Assembly (NCBI GenBank): GCA_014208095.1
Contig: JACHMT010000004.1
Location: 124,001-188,000 of the forward strand
From: Actinospineispora eucalypti
Lineage (GTDB): Bacteria > Actinomycetota > Actinomycetes > Mycobacteriales > Pseudonocardiaceae
DNA: 64,000 nt
Direction of reading: 5' to 3'
The notes beneath the pieces were generated by a model that was given only the letters and a program-made list of their open reading frames with translations, was not told the DNA's origin and did not search any database. Every line of letters begins with the position of its first letter. Position 1 is the first letter of the stretch. Both the position numbers and the translations under genes were made by a program. This document shows positions 1-8,637 of the stretch, piece after piece.

Positions 1-68
1 CCTTCGTTGGCGATGAAGACCTCGGCGCCCTCCAGGATGCAGCCGGGCGGCCGGCGAACGGCCCGCAC
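1..68 (-). CDS. Possible N-terminus of a minus-strand gene cut by the window edge
   Basis: The minus strand from a GTG at 66-68 stays open to the window edge and reads VRAVRRPPGCILEGAEVFIA, which looks like normal coding composition rather than a shadow. Only about 22 residues are visible and no family is recognised. It would be divergent from the gene at 71, with just 2 bp between the two GTG codons, so one of the two starts may be wrong. It is listed because the left edge otherwise has no explanation. Confidence 0.3.
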   Translation of the reverse strand, partial: MRAVRRPPGCILEGAEVFIANE

Positions 69-70
69 GG

Positions 71-631
71 GTGACGGCAGGCAGCGCTGGCCCAGTTCGC
101 CGGGTTGGGCGGTGGTTCAACGACCAGTTGGTCGCGCCTGGGGCGAGCTCGGCGGAACTGGCGGTCAGCTACCTCACCGCGCTGGTCGGCGCCGCGTTCG
201 CGGTGTGGCTGGCGGTGATGAGCCGGTTCGAGCCGGTGGCCGTGGTGGTGCTCGGCCTGGTGGCGTTCGACCTGTTCGGCGGGGCGGTGGTGAACGCCAC
301 GGCGGCGGCCAAACGGCTGTTCCACGGGCCGGGCCGGTCGGCGGGCAAGCGCATGCTGTTCGTCGCCGGGAACATCCACGTGTTCCTGGTGGCGCTGGTG
401 GTGCCCGGCTACAGCTGGCTGGCCGCCGGCCTGACCTACGCCATGGCGGTGGCCGGCGGGCTGGTCGTGGTCGCGGCGCCGGAGGACGTGCGCCGGCCGA
501 TCGCGTTCAGCGTCACCGTGCTGACCATCGCCATCTGCCTGACCAGCGTGACCATCCCCGTCGCGCTGCTCTGGCTGACCCCGGTGCTGGCGATCAAGCT
601 GTTGCTCGGCCACCTGCTCCCGGGCCGCTGA
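71..631 (+). CDS. Multi-pass membrane protein of unknown function
   Basis: This gene encodes 186 residues that are mostly hydrophobic. About five membrane segments are visible, near residues 28-50, 53-76, 95-114, 116-133 and 143-176, with short Arg/Lys-containing loops such as AAKRLFHGPGRSAGKR on one side. No catalytic motif is visible and I do not recognise the family. The start is GTG. Its last 38 nt overlap, tail to tail, the 3' end of the acyl-CoA ligase on the other strand. A small integral membrane protein is all that can be said. Confidence 0.65.
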   Translation: MTAGSAGPVRRVGRWFNDQLVAPGASSAELAVSYLTALVGAAFAVWLAVMSRFEPVAVVVLGLVAFDLFGGAVVNATAAAKRLFHGPGRSAGKRMLFVAGNIHVFLVALVVPGYSWLAAGLTYAMAVAGGLVVVAAPEDVRRPIAFSVTVLTIAICLTSVTIPVALLWLTPVLAIKLLLGHLLPGR

Positions 632-2132
632 GCCGGGCGCCGCCGAGGCGGGCGCTACGCAGCGCGGAGCGGCGGATCTTGCCGGCGTCGTCGCGCAGCG
701 GGGTGGTGCTGCGCTCGAAGCCGCGCGGCAGCTTGTAGGGGGCCAGCCGGGCGCCCAGGTGCTCGCGCAGCTCGTCGTCGGTTGCCGGCGAGGTGAGCTG
801 CACGATGGCGTGCACCGTGTTGCCCAGGTCCTCGTCCGGCAGGCCGATCACCGCCGCCGAGCCGACCGCAGGGTGCGCCTCCAGGGCCGCCTCCACCTCG
901 GCCGGGTACACGTTCGCGCCGCCCACCAGGATCATGTCCTCGCGCCGGTCGGCCAGGTACAGGTAGCCGTCGGTGTCCAGGCGGCCCATGTCGCCGAGCG
1001 ACTCCCAGCCGTCCCGGCGCCGCGCCGTCGCGCCGATGTACCGGTACGTGGTGACCCCGGGTGGCGGGCGCTGCCACACCTCGCCCACCTCACCGGGCGG
1101 CAGCGGCCGGCCGTCCTCGTCGGTGATCAACACCTCGCCGTGGCTGGGTTTGCCGACCGAGCCCGGCCGGCGCAGCCACTCCACCCCGTCGATCATGCAC
1201 ACCGCGATCGACTCGGTGCCGCCGTACAGCTCGACGACCCGGGACGGCCCGAGCCAGTCCAGCCAGCCGCGCTTCACGTGTTCCGGGCAGGGGGCGCCGA
1301 CGTGCAGCAGGGTGCGCACCGAGCTCAGGTCGGCCTGGGCGCGGACGTCGGCCGGCAGCCGCAGCATCCGGCCCATCAGCGTGGGCACCGCGTACAGCCA
1401 GGTGACCCGGTGCCGGGCCACGTGGGCCAGCACGTCCGCCGGGTCGAACCGGGGCATCACCACCACGTGCCCGCCCTGCACCAGCGCGACCAGGGAGAAC
1501 AGGAAGGGCGCGTTGTGGTAGAGCGGCGCGGTGACCAGGAAGACCTCGTCGGGGGCGATACGCAGCGCCCCGGCGCGCGCGGTGATCACCTCCACGGTGC
1601 CGGCCCCGCCGGCCACGATGATCTTCGGCCGGCCGGTGCTGCCGCCCGAGGTGGGCGCCTTCCAGGACGGCGGCGTGGCCGGCTCCAGCGGGGTGTCGTC
1701 CGGCGCCGGCTCGAACCCGGGCGGCAGCCACTCCCGGTCCGGCCCGGCGTCCAGTCCGATCACCACCGGGGAGTCGGCCAGCTTGATCAGCTCGTCCAGC
1801 TCGGCCCGGGGGAGCCGGGCGGAGACCGGCTGCGGGGTCGCGCCCAGCTTCCACGCGGCCACCACGGCGACGTAGAACTCCACGTCGTTGGGCAGCCCGA
1901 TGGTCACCAGGTCGCCCGGCCCGACCCCGCGCCGGGCCAGCTCGTGCGCCAACCGGTTGCTGCGCCGGCGCAGCTCCGCCCGGCTGAGCGTGACGTCCCG
2001 ACAGGTCACCGCCGGCCGGTCCGGCTCGGCATCGGCCAGCGCGTCCAACCCGACCCCGACCGGCGTGCCCCCCGCCGTGACGAACGCGCCGAGCCCATAA
2101 TTCGCGAACTGGTTAGCCATGCTTACCAGCAT
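594..2132 (-). CDS. AMP-forming acyl-CoA synthetase / ligase
   Basis: This is a 512-aa member of the ANL adenylating family, which activates a carboxylic acid as acyl-AMP and transfers it to CoA. Visible motifs are the phosphate-binding loop TSGGSTGRPK (A3), ELYGGTES (A5), GDMGRLDTDGYLYLADRRED (A7/A8 region) with GGANVYPAEVEAAL, and a C-terminal RDDAGKIRRSALR carrying the A10 lysine. No carrier-protein domain is attached, so it works as a free ligase. The substrate cannot be read; medium or long fatty acids, aromatic acids or steroid side-chain acids are all possible. It lies 33 bp downstream of the SBP56 gene on the same strand and may be cotranscribed. An ATG at 2120 (MANQFANYG) is an alternative start. 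Confidence 0.9.
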   Translation of the reverse strand: MLVSMANQFANYGLGAFVTAGGTPVGVGLDALADAEPDRPAVTCRDVTLSRAELRRRSNRLAHELARRGVGPGDLVTIGLPNDVEFYVAVVAAWKLGATPQPVSARLPRAELDELIKLADSPVVIGLDAGPDREWLPPGFEPAPDDTPLEPATPPSWKAPTSGGSTGRPKIIVAGGAGTVEVITARAGALRIAPDEVFLVTAPLYHNAPFLFSLVALVQGGHVVVMPRFDPADVLAHVARHRVTWLYAVPTLMGRMLRLPADVRAQADLSSVRTLLHVGAPCPEHVKRGWLDWLGPSRVVELYGGTESIAVCMIDGVEWLRRPGSVGKPSHGEVLITDEDGRPLPPGEVGEVWQRPPPGVTTYRYIGATARRRDGWESLGDMGRLDTDGYLYLADRREDMILVGGANVYPAEVEAALEAHPAVGSAAVIGLPDEDLGNTVHAIVQLTSPATDDELREHLGARLAPYKLPRGFERSTTPLRDDAGKIRRSALRSARLGGARLSGPGAGGRATA

Positions 2133-2165
2133 GCCTGCCGGCGGCGCGTCCCGCTCTGGGAGAAC

Positions 2166-3590
2166 TCAGCGGTAGCAGTACGAGTCGGAGGACGCGTCGC
2201 CGCCCTGCAACCGGACCTGGTGCGCCCGCAGGCCGCGGAACTCGTCGCCGTTGGGGAAGAACCGGGGGTCCACGGTCAGCCCGTCGTCCGAGACGTCCAG
2301 CTTGGCCGCCCAGGCGCCCACGCCGTCCGGGTAGAACTGGTCGTCCCAGGCGCCGTACAGCGAGTTGGTCAGGTAGACCCGCTTGCCGTCCCGGCTGACC
2401 TCGACCATCTGCGGCCCGCCGGACAGCGCCTGCCCCGGGTCGGCCGGGTGCGCGGCCCGCCGCACGATCCCGCCCAGGCGCACCGAGCCGATCTCCTTCG
2501 GGGCCGAGGGGTCGGACACGTCGTACTGCTTGAGCTCGCCGGTGCCCCAGCAGGACACGTACAGCCGCTGGTCGTCGACGGACAGGTTGATGTCGGTGAC
2601 CAGCGGCGGCACCGCCTTGAACGGCTTCAGCGCCGGCGGCAGCTCGTCCTCGGACGCCGGCTCGGCCGGGATGGTGATCACCTTGTCGGCCTTCCAGGAA
2701 CCGGTGGCGTCGTCCCGGTGCCAGCGCCACACCGAGGCGGACAGGTCGGCGGTGGAGATGACCACGCCGACGAAGCCCCAGGTGGCCTCCGGGTCGTGGG
2801 CCGGGCGCAGTTCCAGCGCCATCTGGTGCTCGGCGCCCAGGTCCACCTCCTGCTGGTGGATGCCCTTGGCCAGGTCCCAGAAGTGCAGCTTGTGGCCGTA
2901 CTGGTTGGACAGCAGCAGCTCCGGGTCGACCCCGTTCTCCACCATCGACGGGGTGCCCCACTCGCTGGTGACCAGCGTGTTGTGCCGCAGGTGCCACCAG
3001 GCGTCGTAGGCCAGGTACTGCGGTCCCCGGTCGGTCTCCCAGGCGCGCAGTACGTCGAAGCTGGAGTGGTCGAGCAGCGCGATTCCGCCCGGCCCGTCGG
3101 CGCCGTTGGCACCGCCGAGGCAGGACAGGAACAGCCCGTCCGGCCCGCAGTGCAGGGTGTGCGGCCGGGAGTAGCCGGCCTTCTCCGCCAGCTCCTCGCC
3201 GGTGATCGTCTTGACCAGCTTGGGCTGGGTCGGGTCGGGCTGGGTGTCGTACACGTGGATGTTCGAGCCGCGCAGCCCGGGAAGCAGCAGGTAGCGCCGC
3301 TGCAGGCCCTCGGCGCCGTGGTCGTGGCCCTCGTGCATCAGCGCCGAGGAGCAGGCGTTCCAGCCGAAGTGGTGCAGCTCCTCGCCGGTGGTCGGCAGGT
3401 CGGTCCAGCCGACGATCCGCCCGTAGCTGGTCGACTCCGGGTCGGTGTCCAGCACGGCCAGCGCGTCGGGTTTCTCCGCCGCCCGGTCGAACGCGACGAG
3501 GTAGGCGAGCTTCTCCGCCGGCGCGGCCGCTGCTTCGGCCGGGGAGCGGTAGAAAGTGGGATCCATCGGCTGGCCAGACATAGTCGTCAC
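2166..3590 (-). CDS. Selenium-binding protein family (SBP56 / methanethiol oxidase-like)
   Basis: This 474-aa protein has the SELENBP1/SBP56 beta-propeller signature: LHHFGWNACSSALMHEGHDH near residues 75-94, HTLHCGPDGLFLSCLGG near 145, and long VVISTADLSASVWRW-type blades. Family members, including human SELENBP1 and bacterial MtoX, are copper-dependent methanethiol oxidases that convert methanethiol to formaldehyde, H2S and H2O2. The Cys of NACSS and several His residues of the metal/active site are present. Function here is inferred from the family. The 3' neighbour is an acyl-CoA ligase. Upstream is a large foldback repeat and then a superoxide dismutase, which would suit an H2O2-generating enzyme, although that link is only circumstantial. 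Confidence 0.88.
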   Translation of the reverse strand: MTTMSGQPMDPTFYRSPAEAAAAPAEKLAYLVAFDRAAEKPDALAVLDTDPESTSYGRIVGWTDLPTTGEELHHFGWNACSSALMHEGHDHGAEGLQRRYLLLPGLRGSNIHVYDTQPDPTQPKLVKTITGEELAEKAGYSRPHTLHCGPDGLFLSCLGGANGADGPGGIALLDHSSFDVLRAWETDRGPQYLAYDAWWHLRHNTLVTSEWGTPSMVENGVDPELLLSNQYGHKLHFWDLAKGIHQQEVDLGAEHQMALELRPAHDPEATWGFVGVVISTADLSASVWRWHRDDATGSWKADKVITIPAEPASEDELPPALKPFKAVPPLVTDINLSVDDQRLYVSCWGTGELKQYDVSDPSAPKEIGSVRLGGIVRRAAHPADPGQALSGGPQMVEVSRDGKRVYLTNSLYGAWDDQFYPDGVGAWAAKLDVSDDGLTVDPRFFPNGDEFRGLRAHQVRLQGGDASSDSYCYR

Positions 3591-3654
3591 CCAACCAACC
3601 CCGGTTCCCGGGCGGCCACCAGATGTGAGCTAGGTCACTTTTGAGGGGGTGTCG

Positions 3655-3990
3655 GTTGTAAAGACGACTTGGACGGCGCGGCTTGGGGTGTTTCAGGCTT
3701 GGGTGCGGCCCGGTGCGTTTGGGGCGGGCGGGGCGGTTGGCCTGATTGCTGACGGTAGTCAATAGCCGGTGATTGTGCCCCGGCCGGCCGGGCTTGGGGC
3801 GGCGAATGTGGGGTGATCGCTGTCTGTGGCGCTACAGCGTCGAAAATCGAGGCTAAATCACCAGAAACAGCGATCACCCCACATCACTGCGCGTGATCGG
3901 TGACGAAGCGGGCGCCGATCCAAAACGCAACGGGCCGTACCTAACCGGCCGACAACCCCAGACACGCCGTCCAAGCTGTCTTTAGACCTG
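3655..3990. repeat. Foldback element copy A (nested inverted repeats)
   Basis: This stretch between sodA and the SBP56 gene has no gene. It contains two nested inverted repeats. The outer arms are about 3658-3722 and 3920-3986, both built round CTTGGACGGCG and ending near TGCGTTTTG. The inner arms are 3806-3829 and 3861-3884 (ATGTGGGGTGATCGCTGT and its complement). The 31-nt inner loop holds GCGTCGAAAATCGAGGC. The same architecture recurs at 37086-37368, 42402-42687 and 59504-59900. No transposase or direct repeats were recognised. Confidence 0.85.
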
Positions 3991-4116
3991 CACCCGACCC
4001 AACCGACAGCCAAAGAAGCGGGAGCCCCGCCTGGGCCGTGTCACAACGGCGGGGCTCCCGCGCCGCGCACAGTGGTCGATTTGTCGGAACGATCACCACG
4101 CGCGGAGTTCGAGAAG

Positions 4117-4737
4117 CTAAACGGAAACCGTGCTCGCCGCCCGGGCCGCGGCGAACCGCTCGGCCACGTCGGCCCAGTTGACCACCGTCCACAGCGCCTT
4201 CACGTAGTCCGCCTTCACGTTGCGGTACTGGAGGTAGAAGGCGTGCTCCCACATGTCGAACATGAGTAGTGCATGGGACGAAATGGACAGGTTGGACTGG
4301 TGGTCGTACAGCTGCTGCACGATCAGTTTCTGCCCGATCGGCTCCCACGCCAGCACGCCCCAGCCGGAGCCCTGGATGGTGGTGGACACCGCCGTCATGT
4401 GCTCGCGCAGCTTGTCGAACGAGCCGAAGTCCTGGTCGATGGCCGCCGCCAGCTCGCCGTCCGGCGAGCCCGAACTCGAGACCGGCGTCAGGTTCTTCCA
4501 GAAGACCGTGTGGTTCGCGTGCCCGGCGAGGTTGAACCCCAGCGACTTCTGCACGCCCACGATGGGGCCGTAGTCGCCCGAGGCCCGCGCGTTGCCCAGC
4601 TTCTCCAGCGCGTCGTTGGCGCCCTTGACGTAGGTCGCGTGGTGCTTGCTGTGGTGCAGCTCCATGATCTCGCCGCTGATCGCGGGTTCGAGCGCGCCGT
4701 AGTCGTAGTCCAGTTCCGGCAGGACGTACTCCGCCAT
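4117..4737 (-). CDS. sodA: Superoxide dismutase (Fe/Mn family)
   Basis: This 206-aa enzyme dismutates superoxide to O2 and H2O2. All four metal ligands are visible: His28 in ELHHSKHH, His76 in AGHANHTVFW, and Asp161 and His165 in LMFDMWEHAFYL. The His at 146 (YDHQ) sits where the Gln/His that tunes the active-site water lies in this family. Length and domain order (helical N-terminal, alpha/beta C-terminal) are standard. Iron or manganese use cannot be decided by eye. No signal peptide is seen. The ATG is preceded by TTGAGGGAG on the minus strand, a plausible ribosome-binding site. Confidence 0.96.
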   Translation of the reverse strand: MAEYVLPELDYDYGALEPAISGEIMELHHSKHHATYVKGANDALEKLGNARASGDYGPIVGVQKSLGFNLAGHANHTVFWKNLTPVSSSGSPDGELAAAIDQDFGSFDKLREHMTAVSTTIQGSGWGVLAWEPIGQKLIVQQLYDHQSNLSISSHALLMFDMWEHAFYLQYRNVKADYVKALWTVVNWADVAERFAAARAASTVSV

Positions 4738-4832
4738 CCCGTGACTCCCTCAATGCTTATAGTTCGCAGTTGCCAGATATTTGCGACAGTACGCCAGAGC
4801 ACGGCGCGTTGCGACCGCGCCACCGGCCGAAC

Positions 4833-6113
4833 TCAGTACTGGTAGGTCATGTGCTTGATGCCGTTGATGAAGTAGGAGCACAGCCGCTCCGGCTCGCCGA
4901 CCGTGCGCAGCCCGGGCATCCGGGTGTACAGCTCACGCAGCATCACGGTCAGCTCCCGGCGGGCCAGGTGTGCGCCCAGGCAGTAGTGCGGGCCGGGGCC
5001 GCCGAAGCCGACGTGCGGGTTGGGCGAGCGGGTGATGTCGAACCGGTCCGGGTCGGGGAAGACCGTTTCGTCCCGGTTGGCCGAGTTGTAGAACAGCACC
5101 ACCTTGTCGCCGGCCCGGTACTCGTGACCGTGGAACGAGCAGTCCTCGGTGACGTCCCGGCGGAACTGGATCACCGGCGTGGAGTACCGCACGATCTCCT
5201 CCACCGCGCCGCCGATCCGCCCCTCGAAGTCGGCCATGAGCAGTTCCAACTGGTCCGGGTGCCCGGTGAACAGGTGCACCGCGTGGGACAGCGCGTTGCG
5301 GGTGGTCTCGTTGCCGGCCACCACCAGCAGCACGAAGAACGAGCCGAACTCCTGCGCGGTCAGGTTCTCCTCGCCCTGGGCGGCGACCAGCAGCGAGGTG
5401 ACGTCGTCGGTCGGCCGCCTGACCCGTTCCTTGGCCAGCTTGTTGGCCAGCCGGTACAGCCGCAGCCCGGCGCCCATGATGACCTTCGACGTGCGCAGCG
5501 AGTCGATCAGCCGGGCGTCCCCGTTCAGCCGGGTGACGCCACCGTTGTACTCCGCGTCGCCGAAGCCGAGGATGTGGTTGGTCCAGGGCAGGATGTTCGC
5601 TCGGTAGGACTCCGGGATGCCCAGCATGTCGCAGATGACCTCGGTGGGCAGCCGGGCGGCGACCTGGGTGACGAAGTCGGTCGGCCCGTCGGCGAGGATC
5701 TCGTCCACGATCGCGGCGGCCCGCCGGCGCAGGTCCTCCTCGGTCTTGGCCAGCACCTTCGGCGTGAACGAGCGCGCCACGATCTTGCGGATGTGCGCGT
5801 GCCGGGGGTCGTCCATGTTGATCATGGAGCCGAAGGTGGTGGCCATGAACCGGGGCAGGTCGAGCAGCGCGTTGGCCGACGGCTCGTTGCTGAACAAATC
5901 CGCCCGCCGGCTGGCCTCGCTCACCTCGGCGTGGCTGACCAGCGCGTACGCGTCGGGCCGGCCGTCGCGGAACAGCGGCGCCTGGGGGATCCGGAAGTGG
6001 TGGGTCGCCTCGCCCGCCCTGATCCGGGCGAACGCGGCCAGTCGTTCCGCCTCCGGCGCGGCCCAGAACGCGGCGTGCGCGAGCTCGTAGCCCGTCCGGT
6101 CGTCGACCTTCAT
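4833..6113 (-). CDS. Cytochrome P450 (second of a tandem pair)
   Basis: This 426-aa bacterial class I P450 carries the haem-binding motif FGGPGPHYCLGAHLARRE near residue 355, the K-helix ExxR region, and the I-helix GNETTRNALSH with the oxygen-activating Thr. The reading frame is open further upstream into the neighbouring P450, but ATG at 6111-6113 (MKVDDRTGYELAHAAFW) aligns with the N-terminus of the paralogue and starts 8 bp after that gene's stop. The two proteins are very similar along their length, so the pair is a tandem duplication. No ferredoxin or ferredoxin reductase gene lies beside them, so redox partners must be encoded elsewhere. Motifs resemble the mycobacterial CYP124/125/142-type group, but the substrate is unknown. 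Confidence 0.93.
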   Translation of the reverse strand: MKVDDRTGYELAHAAFWAAPEAERLAAFARIRAGEATHHFRIPQAPLFRDGRPDAYALVSHAEVSEASRRADLFSNEPSANALLDLPRFMATTFGSMINMDDPRHAHIRKIVARSFTPKVLAKTEEDLRRRAAAIVDEILADGPTDFVTQVAARLPTEVICDMLGIPESYRANILPWTNHILGFGDAEYNGGVTRLNGDARLIDSLRTSKVIMGAGLRLYRLANKLAKERVRRPTDDVTSLLVAAQGEENLTAQEFGSFFVLLVVAGNETTRNALSHAVHLFTGHPDQLELLMADFEGRIGGAVEEIVRYSTPVIQFRRDVTEDCSFHGHEYRAGDKVVLFYNSANRDETVFPDPDRFDITRSPNPHVGFGGPGPHYCLGAHLARRELTVMLRELYTRMPGLRTVGEPERLCSYFINGIKHMTYQY

Positions 6114-6121
6114 GCGTCCCC

Positions 6122-7417
6122 TCAGTAGGTGTACGGCAGGTGCTTGATCCCGTTGATGAAGAACGACACCAGGCGCTCGGGCTCGCCGGTGGTGCGCAGG
6201 TTGGGCAGGCGAGTGTAGAGCTCCCGCAGCATGACCGTCATCTCCCGGCGGGCCAGGTGAACGCCCAGGCAGTAGTGCACGCCGGGGGCGCCGAAACCCA
6301 CGTGCGGATTGGGCGAGCGGGTGATGTCGAACCGGTTCGGGTTGGCGAAAACCGTTTCGTCCCGGTTGGCCGAGTTGTAGAAAAGAATGACCTTGTCGCC
6401 GGCCCGGTAGTTGCGCCCGTGGAACTCGCAGTCCCGGGTGACGTCCCGGCGGAACTGGATGACCGGCGTGCTGAACCGGACGATCTCCTCGATCGCCCCG
6501 CCGATGCGCCCGTCGAAGTCGGCCATCAGCAGCCGCAGCTGGTCGGGGTGCTGGGTGAACAGGTGCACCGCGTGGGACAGCGCGTTGCGGGTGGTCTCGT
6601 TGCCGGCCACCACCAGCAGCAGGAAGAACGAGGCGAACTCCTGCGCGGACAGGTTGTCCCCGTCCTGGGCGGCGACCAGCAGGGAGATCAGGTCCTCGCC
6701 CGGGTTCTTGGCGCGCTGCCTGGCTAACTTGTGCGCCAGCCGGAACAGCCGCAGCCCGGCGCCGGCCAGGTTCTTGCCCACCCGGAGCGAGTCGATCACC
6801 CGGGTGTCGTTGTTGAACCGGGTGATGCCGCCGTTGTACTCCGGGTCGAGGAAGCCCAGGGTCTGGTTGGTCCACCGCACGATGTCGTCCCGGTGCTTCA
6901 GCGGGACGCCCAACATGGTGCAGATGACCTCGGTGGGCAGCCGGGCGGCAATCTGGGTGACGAAGTCCGTCGGCCCCTGCGCGATCACGTCGTCCACCAC
7001 CGTGGCGGCGCGCTGGCGCAGGTCCTCCTCCATCTTGGCCAGGATCTTCGGGGTGAACGAGCGCGCCACCAGGCGGCGGATGTGCGAGTGCCTCGGGTCG
7101 TCCATGTTGATCATCGAGCCGAGGAAGGTGTTCAGGAAGCCCGGCAGGTCGATGAACGAGTTGGCCGCCGGCTCGCTGCTGAACAGGTCGGCCCGCCGGC
7201 TGGCCTCGGTGACCTCGGCGTGCCGGGTCAGCGCCCACGCGTTCGGTCTGCGGTCACCCAGCAGCGGGGGTTGGTTGATGGAGAACCAGTTGGTCACCTC
7301 ACCGGCCCGCAGCCGGGCGAACGCGGCCTGCCGGTCCGCCTCCGGCGCGCGCCAGAAATTGATGATGCCTAACTGGTAACCCTGGTCCGGGTTGAGTGTG
7401 TGCTCAATGGTCATCAT
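6122..7417 (-). CDS. Cytochrome P450 (first of a tandem pair)
   Basis: This 431-aa P450 has the haem-ligand loop FGAPGVHYCLGVHLARRE, the I-helix GNETTRNALSHAVH and the conserved SMINMDDPRHSHIRRLV of the C-helix region. It is transcribed just ahead of its paralogue, with an 8-bp gap, and the two probably share one promoter in the 124-bp region before the divergent gene at 7542. ATG ATG at the 5' end gives two possible starts one codon apart. A hydroxylase of a lipid, steroid or terpenoid substrate is likely from family resemblance, but no pathway genes around it name the substrate. Confidence 0.93.
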   Translation of the reverse strand: MMTIEHTLNPDQGYQLGIINFWRAPEADRQAAFARLRAGEVTNWFSINQPPLLGDRRPNAWALTRHAEVTEASRRADLFSSEPAANSFIDLPGFLNTFLGSMINMDDPRHSHIRRLVARSFTPKILAKMEEDLRQRAATVVDDVIAQGPTDFVTQIAARLPTEVICTMLGVPLKHRDDIVRWTNQTLGFLDPEYNGGITRFNNDTRVIDSLRVGKNLAGAGLRLFRLAHKLARQRAKNPGEDLISLLVAAQDGDNLSAQEFASFFLLLVVAGNETTRNALSHAVHLFTQHPDQLRLLMADFDGRIGGAIEEIVRFSTPVIQFRRDVTRDCEFHGRNYRAGDKVILFYNSANRDETVFANPNRFDITRSPNPHVGFGAPGVHYCLGVHLARREMTVMLRELYTRLPNLRTTGEPERLVSFFINGIKHLPYTY

Positions 7418-7541
7418 TGTCCTCTCAATGACTTAGTCATCGTGGACGGTAATCCCAGTGTTTCGGTCACGCAGGTTTGTGCGCCGCGCCGACGGCCGTG
7501 TGGGGATGGTCATGCTTTCGCTCGCGCGGTAGCTTCGGGGC

Positions 7542-8588
7542 GTGGGCGCGGAGACCTGGGAAGACGCCGAGCAGATAGATCAGGGAACGGAGACGGCCGC
7601 CGTGGCGCGGACGCCGTTGGAGGAACTGGCCGAACTGGCCGTTCGGCTGCGTCGCGAGGAACCGGAACGGCACGCCAGCCGGCCCGGCGGGTTACTCAGC
7701 CAGGGCTGGGAGACGCTGTCCCGGCGGCTGGCCATGCCCATGGTCTGCGTGCACGCGGCCGGGCGCTGCTCGCCGCGAGACACCCACGGCATCCCGGTGG
7801 CGGTGGAGCTGCCGGTCGCGGACATCATCCGGCGGTTCTGGACGCTGCTCGGCGGGGTGCGGCCCGTGCTGCTGGTGCACGACGGCGTCGCCGGCAACTT
7901 CCTGCAGCTGCTCGAGCTGGTGGACGACCGGATCGTCTACGCCGACCCCACACCCGGCGAGACCACGCTGCGCGAGGGGCAGAACGCCGCCGGGGTGGCC
8001 GCCGAGGAGTACGGCCGGGGCAAGTGGGCGGTCCGCCCGTACGAGCTGGAGCGGGTGCTGGTCGGCGTGCTGGTGCAGCCCAGCCGGTGGTTCGAGGTGT
8101 ACGGCGACGGCGGCGCGGTGCGTTTCCAGGAGCTGGCCGACACCGACCTGTGGCAGCACTTCCAGCTGCGCGAGGTTTCCCGGGACGGCGACGAGGTGAC
8201 CGTCCTGGCCGGTGACTTCCAGAACTCCGTGGTGCTGCGGTTCTTCGTCGGCGGGCGGGGCCGGATCCGGCTGGCCGAGCTGTGGCTGCGCAGCGAATGG
8301 GCGGTGCTTTCCGGCCGGCGGGCCAACCCGTTCGGCCTGGAGATCGCCAAGGCGTTCGGCCAGGCGCTCACCCCGAAACCCGACCGGGCCGCCGCCGCCG
8401 AGGCGCTGTCCGGGTTGCGCCCGAGCAAGACGCTGGCCGACCGCGAGTTCGACCCGGCAACCCCGGCCGGGCAGATGGACGGCGCCTACACCGGCGAGAT
8501 GCCAGACTTCTGGATGGACCTCCAGATGTCCGCCCTCGAGCTGCGCCGGGACCGGGGTTGGCAGGTCCTCGCGGTTCACACCTTCTGA
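7542..8588 (+). CDS. Conserved-looking hypothetical protein
   Basis: This gene encodes 348 residues from a GTG. I do not recognise the family. The N-terminal 40 residues are charged and likely flexible. The rest has mixed alpha/beta composition with segments such as PVLLVHDGVAGNFLQLLELVD (116-136) and the C-terminal LELRRDRGWQVLAV. There is no signal peptide, membrane span or recognisable catalytic motif. It is divergent from the P450 pair and convergent with the molybdenum hydroxylase gene. Its TGA lies inside the left arm of the hairpin at 8587-8636. Confidence 0.7.
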   Translation: MGAETWEDAEQIDQGTETAAVARTPLEELAELAVRLRREEPERHASRPGGLLSQGWETLSRRLAMPMVCVHAAGRCSPRDTHGIPVAVELPVADIIRRFWTLLGGVRPVLLVHDGVAGNFLQLLELVDDRIVYADPTPGETTLREGQNAAGVAAEEYGRGKWAVRPYELERVLVGVLVQPSRWFEVYGDGGAVRFQELADTDLWQHFQLREVSRDGDEVTVLAGDFQNSVVLRFFVGGRGRIRLAELWLRSEWAVLSGRRANPFGLEIAKAFGQALTPKPDRAAAAEALSGLRPSKTLADREFDPATPAGQMDGAYTGEMPDFWMDLQMSALELRRDRGWQVLAVHTF

Positions 8589-8636
8589 CTCGTGAGTGAT
8601 TTGTATGGCTCTGGCCATACAAATCACTCACGAGTC
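8587..8636. terminator. Bidirectional terminator hairpin between convergent genes
   Basis: A perfect 23-bp inverted repeat (8587-8609 and 8614-8636, arms beginning GACTCGTGAGTGATTTG) has a TCTG loop and is followed on the plus strand by TTTA. It spans the stop codon of the left gene and abuts the TAA of the right gene, so one hairpin can serve both convergent genes. The CGTGAGTG core recurs in the hairpin at 44316-44357. Confidence 0.85.
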
Positions 8637-8637
8637 T

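Noticed and set aside
759..3644. A 961-codon plus-strand frame opposite the acyl-CoA ligase and SBP56 genes
   Set aside because: It is rich in Arg/Gly/Val/His typical of antisense translation of high-GC genes, crosses two real genes and has no family motif.
3591..4116. Small protein genes in the sodA-SBP56 gap
   Set aside because: Short open frames there follow the inverted-repeat arms and have no ribosome-binding site or coding bias.
4833..7238. An 801-codon minus-strand frame that could look like a fused double P450
   Set aside because: The first 375 codons are an out-of-frame reading of the upstream P450; the real second P450 starts at 6113.
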